A stretch of 64,000 nucleotides of DNA from Tatlockia sp. (GTDB lineage Bacteria > Pseudomonadota > Gammaproteobacteria > Legionellales > Legionellaceae): assembly GCA_013697725.1 (NCBI GenBank), contig JACCWI010000058.1, positions 30,163 to 94,162 of the forward strand, read 5' to 3'. The position numbers were made by a program, and so were the translations under genes. Position 1 is the stretch's first letter, and the number at the start of each line of letters is the position of its first letter. A model generated the notes under the pieces. It was not told the origin of the DNA. It did no database searches and saw only the letters and a program-made list of their open reading frames with translations. This document shows, in pieces, positions 1 to 8,080 of this stretch.

Positions 1-288
1 ATTTTGATGATCCAATGCGAAGATAAAGGGAAGGGAGGCAAAAAAACAAAGCACAAACCAAAATAGAGCGACTATCAAAAAACCATCGCGAATTTTCAAT
101 TCTTTTTGCTGAGTTCTAAAACTAAGCCAGAGCAATGAGCCTGTGATAAACGTACAAAAAAAAGCCACGACAAACGGAAGCCAGAAATTTTCATCGAAAA
201 TTATATTGATGAAAAGAGGCGTTAACATGCTCACACTAAACATCATTAAAAGTAAGCCTAAAAGACGCAAAATAGTTTTAATTTGCAT
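1..288 (-). CDS. trkH: Trk potassium transporter membrane subunit TrkH, N-terminal part
   Basis: This is the first 96 codons of a membrane protein that runs off the left edge of the window. It begins at the ATG complementary to 286-288, 22 bp after the trkA stop, on the same strand. The N-terminus MQIKTILRLLGLLLMMFS is followed by a second hydrophobic segment, then a third near the edge ending FFASLPFIFALDHQN. This matches the start of TrkH/TrkG, the K+-translocating subunit of the Trk system in the inner membrane, which is gated by the cytoplasmic NAD-binding TrkA encoded just upstream. The identification rests on the N-terminal pattern plus trkA adjacency, since the pore loops are outside the window. 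Confidence 0.85.
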   Translation of the reverse strand, partial: MQIKTILRLLGLLLMMFSVSMLTPLFINIIFDENFWLPFVVAFFCTFITGSLLWLSFRTQQKELKIRDGFLIVALFWFVLCFFASLPFIFALDHQN

Positions 289-310
289 TGAGTTCTTTCT
301 CTTGAAAGTA

Positions 311-1687
311 TTAAGCCATAAAAGACAAACTAACCTGAAACAAGGTTTCAATTTGATGAATATAACGTTTTTTGAGCACTACCAAAATAATATGATCACC
401 CGATTGTAAAACTAAATCTGCTCTTGGCATTAATACCTTTTCACCGCGCGTAATTGCTGCAATTGAACTGCTGGGTGGTAAATCAATTTCAGCTATTTGG
501 CGACCAATGACCTGCGAAGTGAATGCGTCGCCGTGGGTAATCAACTCAATTACCTCCGCATCATCATTTTGTAAACGAGAAACTTTGACCATATTTCCCC
601 GCCTTAATTTAGCCAGTATGCTGCCAATTGTTATCAATTGTGGTGAGATTGCATGATCAATTACACTGTCTTCTATTAATTCAACATAGGCATTACGGTT
701 TACTAAGGCGATGGCATAACGTGCGCCAAGACGTTTTGCTTGTAGGCAGGACATAATATTGGCTTCGTCATCGTTGGTTACCGCGCAAAAAACGTCAGTG
801 AATTCGATGTTTTCATTTATGAGTAGTTCACGATCCGCAATATCACCTTGTAAAACAGTGCCTCTATTTAAGCTGGCAGCTAGAATGCTAGCTTGGGCAA
901 AGTTGTGATCTATTACTTTTATGCGGTATTCGCAATCCAAAGCTTGAGCCAATTTAGATCCTATATGCCCTCCACCGGCTATCATGATGCGGTGGTTAGG
1001 ATGAGTATGATGGCCTAAGGTTAATAGCATTTCCCCAACCCCTTTAGGAGAGGCTGCAAAAAGAACATCATCAGCAGAGGTAATTTGACTTGCTTCATTA
1101 AGCTCTATAGCGCGCCTATTACGAAAAATAGCGACCACTTTTATCTCAACTGAGTTGAGGTGCTCGTAAAGTTGCTGCACTGTTTTGCCTACCATACATT
1201 CTGAAGAGTCCGCTTTAAGGGTGACTAATAAGACCTTACCTTCACCAAATTCAAGAACCTGAGCTGCACCCGGATAATGGATTAAATTTTCAATGTGTTT
1301 GGTCACTAAATTTTCAGGGCTAATACGGACATCCACTGGAACATGATCATTAGCAAATAGTTGGGGATAGTCGGCATAATATTGCGAGCGAATGCGTGCA
1401 ATTTTAGTGGGGGTGCGAAATAAACTGTAAGCAACTTGGCAGCCCATCATATTCACTTCATCACTGTCTGTTACAGCAATCAACATGTCAGCTTGTTCAA
1501 TTCCTGCTTCAATCAGTACCTGTGGGTGCGAGGCTGAGCCATGCACCGTTTTAATATCGAGCCGATGTTGTAATTCACGCAGACGAGTTTCATTCAAATC
1601 AATCAAGGTTATGTCATTGTCTTCGCGCACCAAATTCCAGGCTAGAGTGCCACCAACCTGACCTGCACCTAAAATAACTATGCGCAT
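311..1687 (-). CDS. trkA: Trk system potassium uptake protein TrkA
   Basis: TrkA is the cytoplasmic regulatory subunit of the Trk K+ uptake system. It binds NAD(H)/ATP through RCK domains and gates TrkH. The 458-residue product has two tandem RCK units, each opening with a Rossmann motif: GAGQVGG at residues 7-13 and GGGHIGSK near residue 238. Each is followed by an RCK-C domain. The length equals that of E. coli TrkA. The gene overlaps the 3' end of dapF by 10 bp and is followed after 22 bp by trkH, so lptM-dapF-trkA-trkH looks like one transcriptional unit. Nothing unusual is seen in the reading frame. Confidence 0.96.
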   Translation of the reverse strand: MRIVILGAGQVGGTLAWNLVREDNDITLIDLNETRLRELQHRLDIKTVHGSASHPQVLIEAGIEQADMLIAVTDSDEVNMMGCQVAYSLFRTPTKIARIRSQYYADYPQLFANDHVPVDVRISPENLVTKHIENLIHYPGAAQVLEFGEGKVLLVTLKADSSECMVGKTVQQLYEHLNSVEIKVVAIFRNRRAIELNEASQITSADDVLFAASPKGVGEMLLTLGHHTHPNHRIMIAGGGHIGSKLAQALDCEYRIKVIDHNFAQASILAASLNRGTVLQGDIADRELLINENIEFTDVFCAVTNDDEANIMSCLQAKRLGARYAIALVNRNAYVELIEDSVIDHAISPQLITIGSILAKLRRGNMVKVSRLQNDDAEVIELITHGDAFTSQVIGRQIAEIDLPPSSSIAAITRGEKVLMPRADLVLQSGDHIILVVLKKRYIHQIETLFQVSLSFMA

Positions 1688-2514
1688 GACATCACAACCC
1701 CTTCATAAACAAAAGTCGCAGGTCCAGTTAAATAGATAGGTCCCTGAGTATCTGGCCAATCAATGTATAGGTCACCGCCTGTTAAACTTACTCGTATACG
1801 CTCTGCCATCTTATACCAAAGTCTGCCGATAGCTGCTGCAGCTACTGCACCACTGCCGCAAGCTTGAGTTTCACCGCAACCTCGTTCATAAACTCGTAAA
1901 CGTAGCTGATTGGCAGCAATAATTTCCATAAAACCGACGTTAGTTTGTTCAGGAAAGAATAAATGTTCGCTAAGCTCTTTACCTAAGGAAGCGAGAGGGA
2001 TTGAGGAAAGATTGTCTACAACCATCACCGCGTGAGGATTGCCTACATTGATTGCATGTACCTTAGCTAAGCCATTTGTTATTGGAAGTTGATAAAACTC
2101 AGCGATGTTAGCTGCTTTGGAAGGAATATCTTGTGGTTCAAATTTAGGAAGCCCCAAATTAACGGTGACAGAATGGTCATCATTGAGTTGCAACTGCATT
2201 TTTGTTGTACAAGTGGCAACCGCAATTGTTTTTTTCGTGCTGAGCTTATAATGCTGAACATAGCGAGCAAGGCAACGGGCACCGTTACCACATTGGCCTA
2301 CTTCCTGGCCATTGGCATTAAAAATTCGATAGAAAAAATCACTGTCTTTATCGCGAGGGGCTTCAACTATTAGGCATTGATCAAAACCTATGCCGCTACT
2401 TCGCTTGGAAAAGGCCTGAACTTGCTCGGGTTGCAAATTGATTTTTTGACTCACAGCGTCAATTACCATGAAATCATTGCCTAGCCCATGCATTTTTGTA
2501 AATCGAATCGTCAT
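1678..2514 (-). CDS. dapF: Diaminopimelate epimerase
   Basis: DapF converts LL-diaminopimelate to meso-diaminopimelate for lysine and peptidoglycan synthesis in the cytoplasm. The start was set at MTIRFTKMHGLGNDF, the conserved DapF N-terminus, giving 278 residues (E. coli 274). A longer open frame upstream runs through the lptM gene in another phase and is not believed. The two catalytic cysteines are visible in QCGNGARC and ETQACGSGA. The start lies 7 bp after the lptM stop, the lptM(yifL)-dapF order also seen in E. coli, and the 3' end overlaps trkA by 10 bp. Confidence 0.96.
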   Translation of the reverse strand: MTIRFTKMHGLGNDFMVIDAVSQKINLQPEQVQAFSKRSSGIGFDQCLIVEAPRDKDSDFFYRIFNANGQEVGQCGNGARCLARYVQHYKLSTKKTIAVATCTTKMQLQLNDDHSVTVNLGLPKFEPQDIPSKAANIAEFYQLPITNGLAKVHAINVGNPHAVMVVDNLSSIPLASLGKELSEHLFFPEQTNVGFMEIIAANQLRLRVYERGCGETQACGSGAVAAAAIGRLWYKMAERIRVSLTGGDLYIDWPDTQGPIYLTGPATFVYEGVVMSCA

Positions 2515-2521
2515 TTTCGGC

Positions 2522-2653
2522 TCAAAATTGGTGCAACGGTTTGGATTTGGTCGCTTTGCCAGGCGTGGGTAAATAGAGAGGTCCTTTTTGTCCGCAAGCG
2601 GAGAAAGTAGCAACAGTCAGCGAAATTATAATGATATTTAATAAAAAGCGCAT
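2522..2653 (-). CDS. lptM: LptM (YifL-type) small lipoprotein
   Basis: This 43-codon frame encodes a lipoprotein that is easily missed because of its size. A short signal peptide (MRFLLNIIIISLTVATFSAC) ends in a lipobox with lipidated Cys20, followed by GQKGPLYLP, the hallmark of the YifL/LptM family. In E. coli LptM binds the LptD-LptE lipopolysaccharide translocon at the outer membrane and promotes its oxidative maturation. The position directly upstream of dapF is the conserved one. The C-terminal tail is basic and short. The assignment is strong from the motif and synteny, and the role is inferred from E. coli. Confidence 0.88.
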   Translation of the reverse strand: MRFLLNIIIISLTVATFSACGQKGPLYLPTPGKATKSKPLHQF

Positions 2654-2868
2654 TTTTGAATATCAACCTCTAAATGCATCAGTATAAAGAATCTCTTAAT
2701 AAATTCTAGTGAAATATCAGGAACCTTAAAGCCGGCTAAATAAATAAAATTCACTTTTTTAGGGTTAATAGTTAGGGATTCATTAGCAAATTTAATATTT
2801 AAGGCTCTATTCCTTGCCTTCATATAAGGGTTTAGTGATAATTTGAGCTTTTTGGTTGGAGGCATAAG

Positions 2869-3519
2869 TTGAACGTTTACAAAAAAGAGCCAAAGCAGCA
2901 AGCCAAAGCCTGCGTAATTTGGATGCATGGTTTGGGAGCTGATGCCTCTGATATGATGGGCCTGGTTGAACAGTTATCAATTGATGAACTTCCTCTACGT
3001 CATATTTTCCTGAACGCTCCTGTGCGACCCGTCACTTTAAATGGTGGCATGGCAATGCGAGCCTGGTATGACATAGTAGGTATGCAATTAACAGATAGAG
3101 AAGATAAAGAAGGCATTGAGCAATCAGCATCTTTTATTAACCAAAGTTATGAAGAACAAGTTAAAGCCGGCGTTGCAAACATATTTTTTGCTGGATTTTC
3201 TCAAGGGGGAGCAATGGCTTTATACACGGCTTTGCACATGCAAAAACCAATTGCCGGGGTGATTGCCTTATCCGCTTATTTACCCATGGCTACGCAATGC
3301 AAAACAGATTTAGATAAAAATACTCCAATTTTTATGGCGAGTGGCCAATATGATCCTATCGTTTTACCCATTTGGACCAAAGAAACTGCTGCAAAATTAG
3401 TCAATGCCGGTTATAGCAAGCTCAGTATGAAAAATTATCTAATGGAGCATTCTATTTGCGCTGAGGAAATTCAGGATCTTTCCAATTGGTTTCAAGCTCA
3501 AGTAAAAGGGGAGTTCTAA
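2869..3519 (+). CDS. Carboxylesterase 2 / acyl-protein-thioesterase-like alpha/beta hydrolase
   Basis: This 216-residue cytoplasmic alpha/beta hydrolase belongs to the carboxylesterase-2/phospholipase family. The oxyanion region WMHGLGADASDM and the nucleophile elbow GFSQGG are clear. The family Asp lies in GQYDPIV and the His in the MEHSIC segment near the C-terminus. The start is a TTG at 2869 preceded by GGAGG at 2858-2862, and an in-frame stop just upstream excludes a longer form. The stop codon shares one base with the ratA start, so the two genes are probably co-transcribed. The substrate cannot be told; short-chain esters or acylated proteins are typical of the family. Confidence 0.86.
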   Translation: MNVYKKEPKQQAKACVIWMHGLGADASDMMGLVEQLSIDELPLRHIFLNAPVRPVTLNGGMAMRAWYDIVGMQLTDREDKEGIEQSASFINQSYEEQVKAGVANIFFAGFSQGGAMALYTALHMQKPIAGVIALSAYLPMATQCKTDLDKNTPIFMASGQYDPIVLPIWTKETAAKLVNAGYSKLSMKNYLMEHSICAEEIQDLSNWFQAQVKGEF

Positions 3520-3953
3520 TGACAGTGGTTAAAAAATCCAGAGTAGTCCTTTATTCTTGTGAGCAAATGTACAATCTGGTCAATGAGGTTGAACGATATT
3601 CCGAATTTTTACCTTACTGCAGTGAAAGCACTGTTCATCATCGCGATGAGGATGAAGTACAAGCTACGTTAGTAATTGCAGCAGCAGGTATGAATAAATC
3701 GTTTACAACTAATAATCGTTTACAAGTTAATAAAATGATTGAGATTCGCTTGGTATCCGGCCCTTTCAGTCATCTGGAAGGATTTTGGCGCTTTGATGAG
3801 GAACCTGAGGGCTGTCGTATCTCTTTTGATTTGGAGTTTGAATTCGCGGGTCGCATGTTTTCGATGTTTCTAGGTCCTGTATTTGAACAAGTTACTGATA
3901 AAATGGTGGATGCCTTTTGTAGCCGCGCCGAGGATATTTATGGTTCTCGTTGA
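3519..3953 (+). CDS. ratA: RatA / Coq10-like START-domain protein
   Basis: This 144-residue member of the polyketide-cyclase/START (Coq10) family resembles E. coli RatA. RatA was described as an inhibitor of 70S ribosome association and is related to coenzyme Q-binding Coq10. Typical features are LYSCEQMYNLVNEVERYSEFLPYC near the N-terminus, written here in abbreviated form as Y-S-x-F-L-P-Y-C, and the C-terminal amphipathic helix VFEQVTDKMVDAFCSRAE. The start ATG overlaps the esterase stop (TAATG). rnfH follows with a 14-bp overlap, the conserved ratA-rnfH pair. Whether it acts as a toxin or in ubiquinone handling cannot be told from sequence. Confidence 0.9.
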   Translation: MTVVKKSRVVLYSCEQMYNLVNEVERYSEFLPYCSESTVHHRDEDEVQATLVIAAAGMNKSFTTNNRLQVNKMIEIRLVSGPFSHLEGFWRFDEEPEGCRISFDLEFEFAGRMFSMFLGPVFEQVTDKMVDAFCSRAEDIYGSR

Positions 3954-4212
3954 ACTTGTTTATGCACCAGAAAACGCTGAGCCAGTTCATCTTCATCTCA
4001 GTTTAAAGCCTGGATCAACAGTAGCTGATGTTTTAGAAGCCTCTGGAATTTTTTTAAGCCATCCAGAGGTAAAAGGAATGCCAGTAGGGATTTTTAGCAA
4101 ACAAGTGATTGGTGAGCATTTGATAAGAGCAGGCGATAGGGTTGAGATATACCGGCCGCTAACTATTGACCCGATGGAAAAAAGACGGCAACGAGCAAAG
4201 CTTAAAAACTAA
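3940..4212 (+). CDS. rnfH: RnfH family ubiquitin-like protein
   Basis: This 90-residue small protein of the RnfH (RatB, UPF0125) family has a predicted beta-grasp, ubiquitin-like fold. The start ATG lies inside the end of ratA (14-bp overlap), giving MVLVELVYAPENAEPV, which aligns with the family N-terminus. The motifs KPGSTVADVLEASG and GDRVEIYRPL are family hallmarks. The C-terminus is basic (KRRQRAKLKN). Its molecular role is not established even in E. coli, and the pairing with ratA is the main contextual information. Confidence 0.9.
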   Translation: MVLVELVYAPENAEPVHLHLSLKPGSTVADVLEASGIFLSHPEVKGMPVGIFSKQVIGEHLIRAGDRVEIYRPLTIDPMEKRRQRAKLKN

Positions 4213-4219
4213 GCTTTGC
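4195..4219. terminator. 10-bp hairpin at the end of rnfH
   Basis: A perfect inverted repeat (GCAAAGCTTA, loop AAAAC, TAAGCTTTGC) contains the rnfH stop codon and sits between convergent rnfH and bamE. There is no good T-run on the rnfH side, and only a displaced T-run in the rnfH 3' end on the opposite side. It may act as a weak or bidirectional terminator or as an mRNA-stabilising hairpin. Confidence 0.45.
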
Positions 4220-4235
4220 TTCCTGGCCCAAAAGA

Positions 4236-4550
4236 TTAAGGTTTACGTTCAATGTGGCTCAATCGGCCTTGTGAAAAATACAAGCTTAGATTTTTAACCG
4301 TTAAATGCCCAGAGCCTTTACGGAGAGTGTAGGCGTAATCCCAGCGATTACTATTAAAAACAGGACTCAACAGGGTTGTACCGAGCAAAATGGCTACATC
4401 ATTTTTGCTCATTCCTATTTTTAATTTGCTTACCGATTCCTGTTTCAACATATTGCCTTGTTCGACAATCCGTCTTGAAAAATCATAGGAAGCACAATGA
4501 CTAAGAGTTAAAGTTAAAGCGATACTTATAAAAATTGATCCAACTCGCAT
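4236..4550 (-). CDS. bamE: Outer membrane assembly lipoprotein BamE (SmpA)
   Basis: BamE is a lipoprotein subunit of the BAM complex that inserts beta-barrel proteins in the outer membrane. The 104-residue product has a signal peptide MRVGSIFISIALTLTLSHC with lipobox Cys19. Family motifs follow: VSKLKIGMSKNDVAILLGTP-like (here ending LGTTLL), NRWDYAYTLRKG and the final beta strand LSLYFSQGRLSHI. A start 15 bp further upstream (4565) would add MVGKK and is equally possible, because neither candidate has a clear ribosome-binding site. It is convergent with rnfH and divergent from fur, the usual gammaproteobacterial arrangement. Confidence 0.92.
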   Translation of the reverse strand: MRVGSIFISIALTLTLSHCASYDFSRRIVEQGNMLKQESVSKLKIGMSKNDVAILLGTTLLSPVFNSNRWDYAYTLRKGSGHLTVKNLSLYFSQGRLSHIERKP

Positions 4551-4631
4551 TTTTTTGCCTACCATAAAAAAGTTCGCCATAATAACATGCCATACATAGA
4601 AAGGCACCTTCTTGTATAGTAACCTAGACTA

Positions 4632-4651
4632 AATGATCCTAAATCATTAGG
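4632..4651. promoter_or_regulatory. Nested palindromes upstream of fur
   Basis: AATGAT-N5-ATCATT (4632-4648) overlaps CCTAA-N4-TTAGG (4638-4651) in the bamE-fur divergent region. The half-sites of the first resemble Fur-box halves (AATGAT/ATCATT), but the spacer is 5 rather than 1 base. A possible -10 element TATACT lies at 4683-4688. It could be an autoregulatory operator; this is inference from position only. Confidence 0.35.
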
Positions 4652-4713
4652 TTCATATTAGCCTGAGCAAAAACTGAGGGGCTATACTTAAAGTGTTGTT
4701 AATAGGAGAGCTT

Positions 4714-5130
4714 GTGGAAGAAAGTCAGCAGTTAAAAGATGCAGGGTTGAAAATCACTATGCCCCGGCTTAAAGTGCTACAAATTCTTGAACAATCTCCT
4801 GCTCATCATCTCAGTGCAGAAGGTGTTTATAAAGCTTTGTTAGAAATGGGTGAAGACGTAGGAGTTGCTACTGTTTATCGAGTTTTAACTCAATTTGAAA
4901 CGGCCGGTTTAGTCACTCGTCATAATTTTGAGGGCGGACACTCAGTTTTTGAATTGAGCCTCGGCGAACACCATGATCATTTGGTTTGTGTTAAATGTGG
5001 CAAAGTGGAAGAATTTATCGATGATATTATTGAGCAACGCCAAACGATGATTGCTGAGCGTGCGAATTTCAAAATGACAGATCATGCCTTAAATATTTAT
5101 GGTCTATGCCCTGATTGCCAAAAAATTTGA
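4714..5130 (+). CDS. fur: Ferric uptake regulator Fur
   Basis: Fur is the iron-responsive repressor: with Fe(II) bound it shuts off iron acquisition genes. The product has 138 residues when started at GTG 4714, which is preceded by AGGAG at 4704-4708 and yields an N-terminus like that of other Fur proteins. The winged-helix DNA-binding region carries GVATVYRVLTQFETAGLVTR. The HHDH cluster (86-89) and cysteine pairs C92/C95 and C132/C135 are present for structural zinc and regulatory metal binding. The sequence is very close to Fur of Legionella species as I recall it. It stands alone between bamE (divergent) and the YjgR-like gene. Confidence 0.96.
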   Translation: MEESQQLKDAGLKITMPRLKVLQILEQSPAHHLSAEGVYKALLEMGEDVGVATVYRVLTQFETAGLVTRHNFEGGHSVFELSLGEHHDHLVCVKCGKVEEFIDDIIEQRQTMIAERANFKMTDHALNIYGLCPDCQKI

Positions 5131-5142
5131 AAAGCTAAACTG

Positions 5143-5165
5143 AGATTAGATATACAATCTAATCT
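5143..5165. promoter_or_regulatory. 23-bp palindrome between fur and the YjgR-like gene
   Basis: AGATTAGAT, loop ATACA, ATCTAATCT form a perfect 9-bp inverted repeat 12 bp after the fur stop and 22 bp before the next start. No T-run follows, so a classical terminator is not obvious. An operator or an mRNA hairpin is as likely. Confidence 0.45.
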
Positions 5166-5187
5166 GCATTCACAAGGACCGTTAGCT

Positions 5188-6705
5188 ATGTATGAGGATT
5201 TACGAAATCCCTATCAAACTGGCGACCAGCCAGCTTTGCTCTTGGGCGGCATTCTAATAAAAGATAAGTTGCTTAATGATTCACCCGTTAATTTACTGCT
5301 AAAATCATTTACCCGGCATGGTTTAATTGCTGGCGCTACTGGAAGTGGTAAAACTAAAACTATTCAAGTGCTCGCTGAACAGCTTTCCTTAGAGGGCATT
5401 CCCTGCTTACTCATGGATATTAAAGGCGATCTTTCTGGCTTAGCTATGCCGGGTGATACGAATGCAATTGTAGTTGATCGAGCCAAATCCTTAGGCTTAA
5501 CTTTAAGCCCTCGAGGTTTCCCCGTTGAATTTTTAACCTTGAATGAATCTTCTTCAGAGGGCGTGCCTTTACGCTCAACCTTAAGTGACTTTGGTGCAAT
5601 TTTATTCTCACGCATGCTTGATGTGAATGACACCCAAGCTGGTGTCATCACGATTCTATTTGAGTATGCTCGGATAAATAATTTGCATCTTATCGACTTG
5701 GCCGATATCAAAAGTCTTTTACAATTTGCTCAAACTGATGAAGGTAAAGCAAAAGTGGAGGCTGATTTTGGTGGTGTTTCAGCTGCTACAGTGGGCACTA
5801 TTATGCGTAAAATTATCGAGCTTGAGTCTCAGGGCGGTGATAAATTTTTTGGTGAACCTTCTTTTAATGTTAATGATTTAGTAAGAACGAACGCCGAGGG
5901 ACAAGGTATTCTTTCAATATTACGCTTGCTTGATATGCAAGATAGACCCAAGTTATTTTCTACATTTATGCTTAAATTACTCTCGGATGTTTATCGAGTC
6001 ATGCCTGAGCTTGGTGATTCGCCTAAACCAAAATTAGTACTATTTATCGATGAGGCACATTTGATTTTTAATAATGCCTCAAAAGCATTACTTAATTTGT
6101 TGGATACCATGGTGAAATTAATTCGTTCAAAAGGAATTAGTTTAATTTTTTGCACACAGACTCCAAGCGATATTCCTGAAGCAGTGCTAAGTCAATTAGG
6201 TTTAAAAATTCAACACGCTTTAAGAGCATTTACCGCGAAAGATCGTAAAACGATGAAGCTTGTTGCGCAAAATTTTCCTTCCACAAAATTTTATAATACC
6301 GAAGAGTTATTAACCTCTCTTGGTATAGGAGAGGCCCTTGTTAGTGGGTTAGACGCAAAAGGACAGCCTACGCCTTTAGTTGATTGTCGTATCCGCCCTC
6401 CAGAATCAAGGATGGGCGTGTTAAATGCCGCTGACCTCACCGCGGTGATAGCCGGCTCAAACTTGCTTTCACGCTATGGTAACCGTGTGAAAACAAGACC
6501 TATTCGAGAAATTCTCGCCTCTGAGACCAGGCAAACTTCTAATGAAACTCTTAAAAATCAACCCCGACAAAAACGGTCTGAAGCCAGAGATGAGTCAATG
6601 GTAGAAAAACTCTCTAAAAACACCCTGATTCGTCAAGTTATACGGCAAATTATGCGAGATCTTATGCGTTCTGTATTGAGTGCTTTGGGTATCAAACGAC
6701 GTTAG
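5188..6705 (+). CDS. YjgR-like HerA/FtsK-type ATPase (DUF853)
   Basis: This 505-residue P-loop ATPase of the DUF853/YjgR group is related to HerA helicases. Walker A is GATGSGKT at residues 49-56 and Walker B is LVLFIDEAHLIF near residue 290. A sensor-like segment LIFCTQTPSDIPEAVLSQLG follows. The C-terminal ~60 residues are basic and lower in complexity (NQPRQKRSEARDES). The cellular role is unknown even in E. coli, and some members have been discussed as helicases or DNA-pumping ATPases. It starts at ATG 5188 after an AGG-containing leader and has no obvious partner gene, though the next gene follows after 29 bp on the same strand. Confidence 0.88.
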   Translation: MYEDLRNPYQTGDQPALLLGGILIKDKLLNDSPVNLLLKSFTRHGLIAGATGSGKTKTIQVLAEQLSLEGIPCLLMDIKGDLSGLAMPGDTNAIVVDRAKSLGLTLSPRGFPVEFLTLNESSSEGVPLRSTLSDFGAILFSRMLDVNDTQAGVITILFEYARINNLHLIDLADIKSLLQFAQTDEGKAKVEADFGGVSAATVGTIMRKIIELESQGGDKFFGEPSFNVNDLVRTNAEGQGILSILRLLDMQDRPKLFSTFMLKLLSDVYRVMPELGDSPKPKLVLFIDEAHLIFNNASKALLNLLDTMVKLIRSKGISLIFCTQTPSDIPEAVLSQLGLKIQHALRAFTAKDRKTMKLVAQNFPSTKFYNTEELLTSLGIGEALVSGLDAKGQPTPLVDCRIRPPESRMGVLNAADLTAVIAGSNLLSRYGNRVKTRPIREILASETRQTSNETLKNQPRQKRSEARDESMVEKLSKNTLIRQVIRQIMRDLMRSVLSALGIKRR

Positions 6706-6734
6706 TTATTTAATCGACGAGTTAATTAAAGATT

Positions 6735-7496
6735 ATGAAAATCAGCACAAGGGATGGTGAATTACAAATAGATGTTTACTCGCGTTTCTTGTTTCGCTTC
6801 TGGGGATGGATGTTCGTTATTGCGGGTTTTATTTTCTTATTGCCAATGCTCATTCAGTATCAAATCACCTGCGATGAAAAAAGTTACTCACTAGCAAATC
6901 AATGCGTTTTACGAACTAGCTTTATCAAAATTTTCACTCAAAACATTCGGATTGGTGAATTAAAATCTGCTACGGTTTCAAATTATGTAGAGGGTCGTAG
7001 TGATAATGTTGTTTATTTTTTATTACTAAATACTAGTGAGGGGTTTATAAAAATCCCCAATGTTCATTCGAAGAAAAACATTGACATAGTGAAGGTAGCT
7101 GCACGTATTGAAAATTATATTAATACCAGTTTAGCTAAAACAATAAACATATCCAAAGTAGAAAATGGGTGGTCTTATTTAAAAGTGGCCATTTTTCCTT
7201 TGCTGGGTTTTGGCTCTCTTTTTTTTAGATTAATTACCATTTGTTTCAATAAAAAAACACGGACAATTACTATTGCAGCAAAAAACTTAATCAACACGCA
7301 AAAAACAACATTTTTATTTTCAAATCTTGACAAAATAATTATTGAAGTCCATGGACAAAATCATAAGGAATATAGCCTTTCTTTATTGCTAAAAAATGGT
7401 GAAGAAATTGAGTTACCAGGTGTTCATGATTCAAGTCTAAAACAAATTGAAAAAATGGCTGAGAAAATTAATTTATTTTTACTTATGAGCACTTGA
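6735..7496 (+). CDS. Membrane protein of unknown function with PH-like ends
   Basis: I do not recognise this 253-residue protein. It has one hydrophobic segment at about 24-43 (WMFVIAGFIFLLPMLIQ) and another near 152-170 (VAIFPLLGFGSLFFRLITI). A roughly 100-residue loop lies between them and an 80-residue C-terminal domain follows. Both soluble parts alternate beta strands and end in a helix; the C-terminal one reads SLSLLLKNGEEIEL then an amphipathic helix, which suggests a PH-like fold in the manner of membrane bPH proteins. It lies 29 bp after the YjgR-like ATPase and could be co-transcribed. The candidate immunity protein at 21074 shows a similar 2-TM plus beta-rich layout. Confidence 0.6.
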   Translation: MKISTRDGELQIDVYSRFLFRFWGWMFVIAGFIFLLPMLIQYQITCDEKSYSLANQCVLRTSFIKIFTQNIRIGELKSATVSNYVEGRSDNVVYFLLLNTSEGFIKIPNVHSKKNIDIVKVAARIENYINTSLAKTINISKVENGWSYLKVAIFPLLGFGSLFFRLITICFNKKTRTITIAAKNLINTQKTTFLFSNLDKIIIEVHGQNHKEYSLSLLLKNGEEIELPGVHDSSLKQIEKMAEKINLFLLMST

Positions 7497-8080
7497 AATT
7501 CAACAATTCGCTAGGTTATCAAAATCGGTAAATATTGTTCAACTCGATTAATTTTTTAATAAGTTACTGATCTTGTGTATTTTTAATGCGCTCAAAGTTT
7601 AATTAAAAATATTGATTTTCCTAATTGACCTTGGACAATCAATTCAGTAATATCTCTAAAGCCTTGGAACGGTTTATGGAAATTACGGAGTTTAAGCATG
7701 AGTTTTAAGTGTTGTATGTCCAAATTAATGGAAACTGTCTTGTCATATTCAAGTTGTTTTACCAATTTTATTCCCATCTCTTTTTTCCATCTCTAATCAG
7801 ATTTTAAATCTTAGATCAGACGAATAAGGAAAGGAATAATTATGGAATACTATAAAAAATTACAAATTTACCTCAAACAAAATTTTTGTATTGCTATTCT
7901 TTAGAAAAAATTTGGAACAGTTTAATTTACTGCAAACTGCCAAAAATTACATGGTTCTCTAGCTAATACTGGACGATTAAAATGGAAATTATAGTATCAA
8001 AATAAGATGATATGGACAAAATTTTTATCTTAATTTGAGTAAAGCAAGTTACCTCCCAATGGAATAATGGAATGTATTAA
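7497..8080. other. Gene-poor intergenic stretch
   Basis: This is AT-rich sequence without a convincing gene. A 61-codon minus-strand frame (7592-7777) has only a faint resemblance to the C-terminal end of medium-chain dehydrogenases (QGQLGKSIFLI). On the plus strand a 20-codon frame at 7842-7904 (MEYYKKLQIYLKQNFCIAIL) has a good AAGGAAAGGA ribosome-binding site. It may be a leader peptide or the remnant of a decayed gene in front of the exported-protein gene at 8081. Confidence 0.5.
7592..7777 (-). CDS. Possible small hypothetical protein or gene remnant
   Basis: This is a 61-residue minus-strand frame starting MGIKLVKQLEYDKTVS and ending GQLGKSIFLIKL. There is no clear ribosome-binding site. 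The ending looks vaguely like the GK-V-I motif at the C-terminus of zinc-type medium-chain dehydrogenases, so it could be a decayed fragment. I give it little weight as a functional gene. Confidence 0.2.
   Translation of the reverse strand: MGIKLVKQLEYDKTVSINLDIQHLKLMLKLRNFHKPFQGFRDITELIVQGQLGKSIFLIKL

Noticed and set aside
2638..2928. 96-codon minus-strand frame covering the divergent promoter region upstream of the esterase and the start of lptM
   Set aside because: It overlaps the lptM start and the esterase 5' end in other frames, and has no ribosome-binding site or family resemblance.
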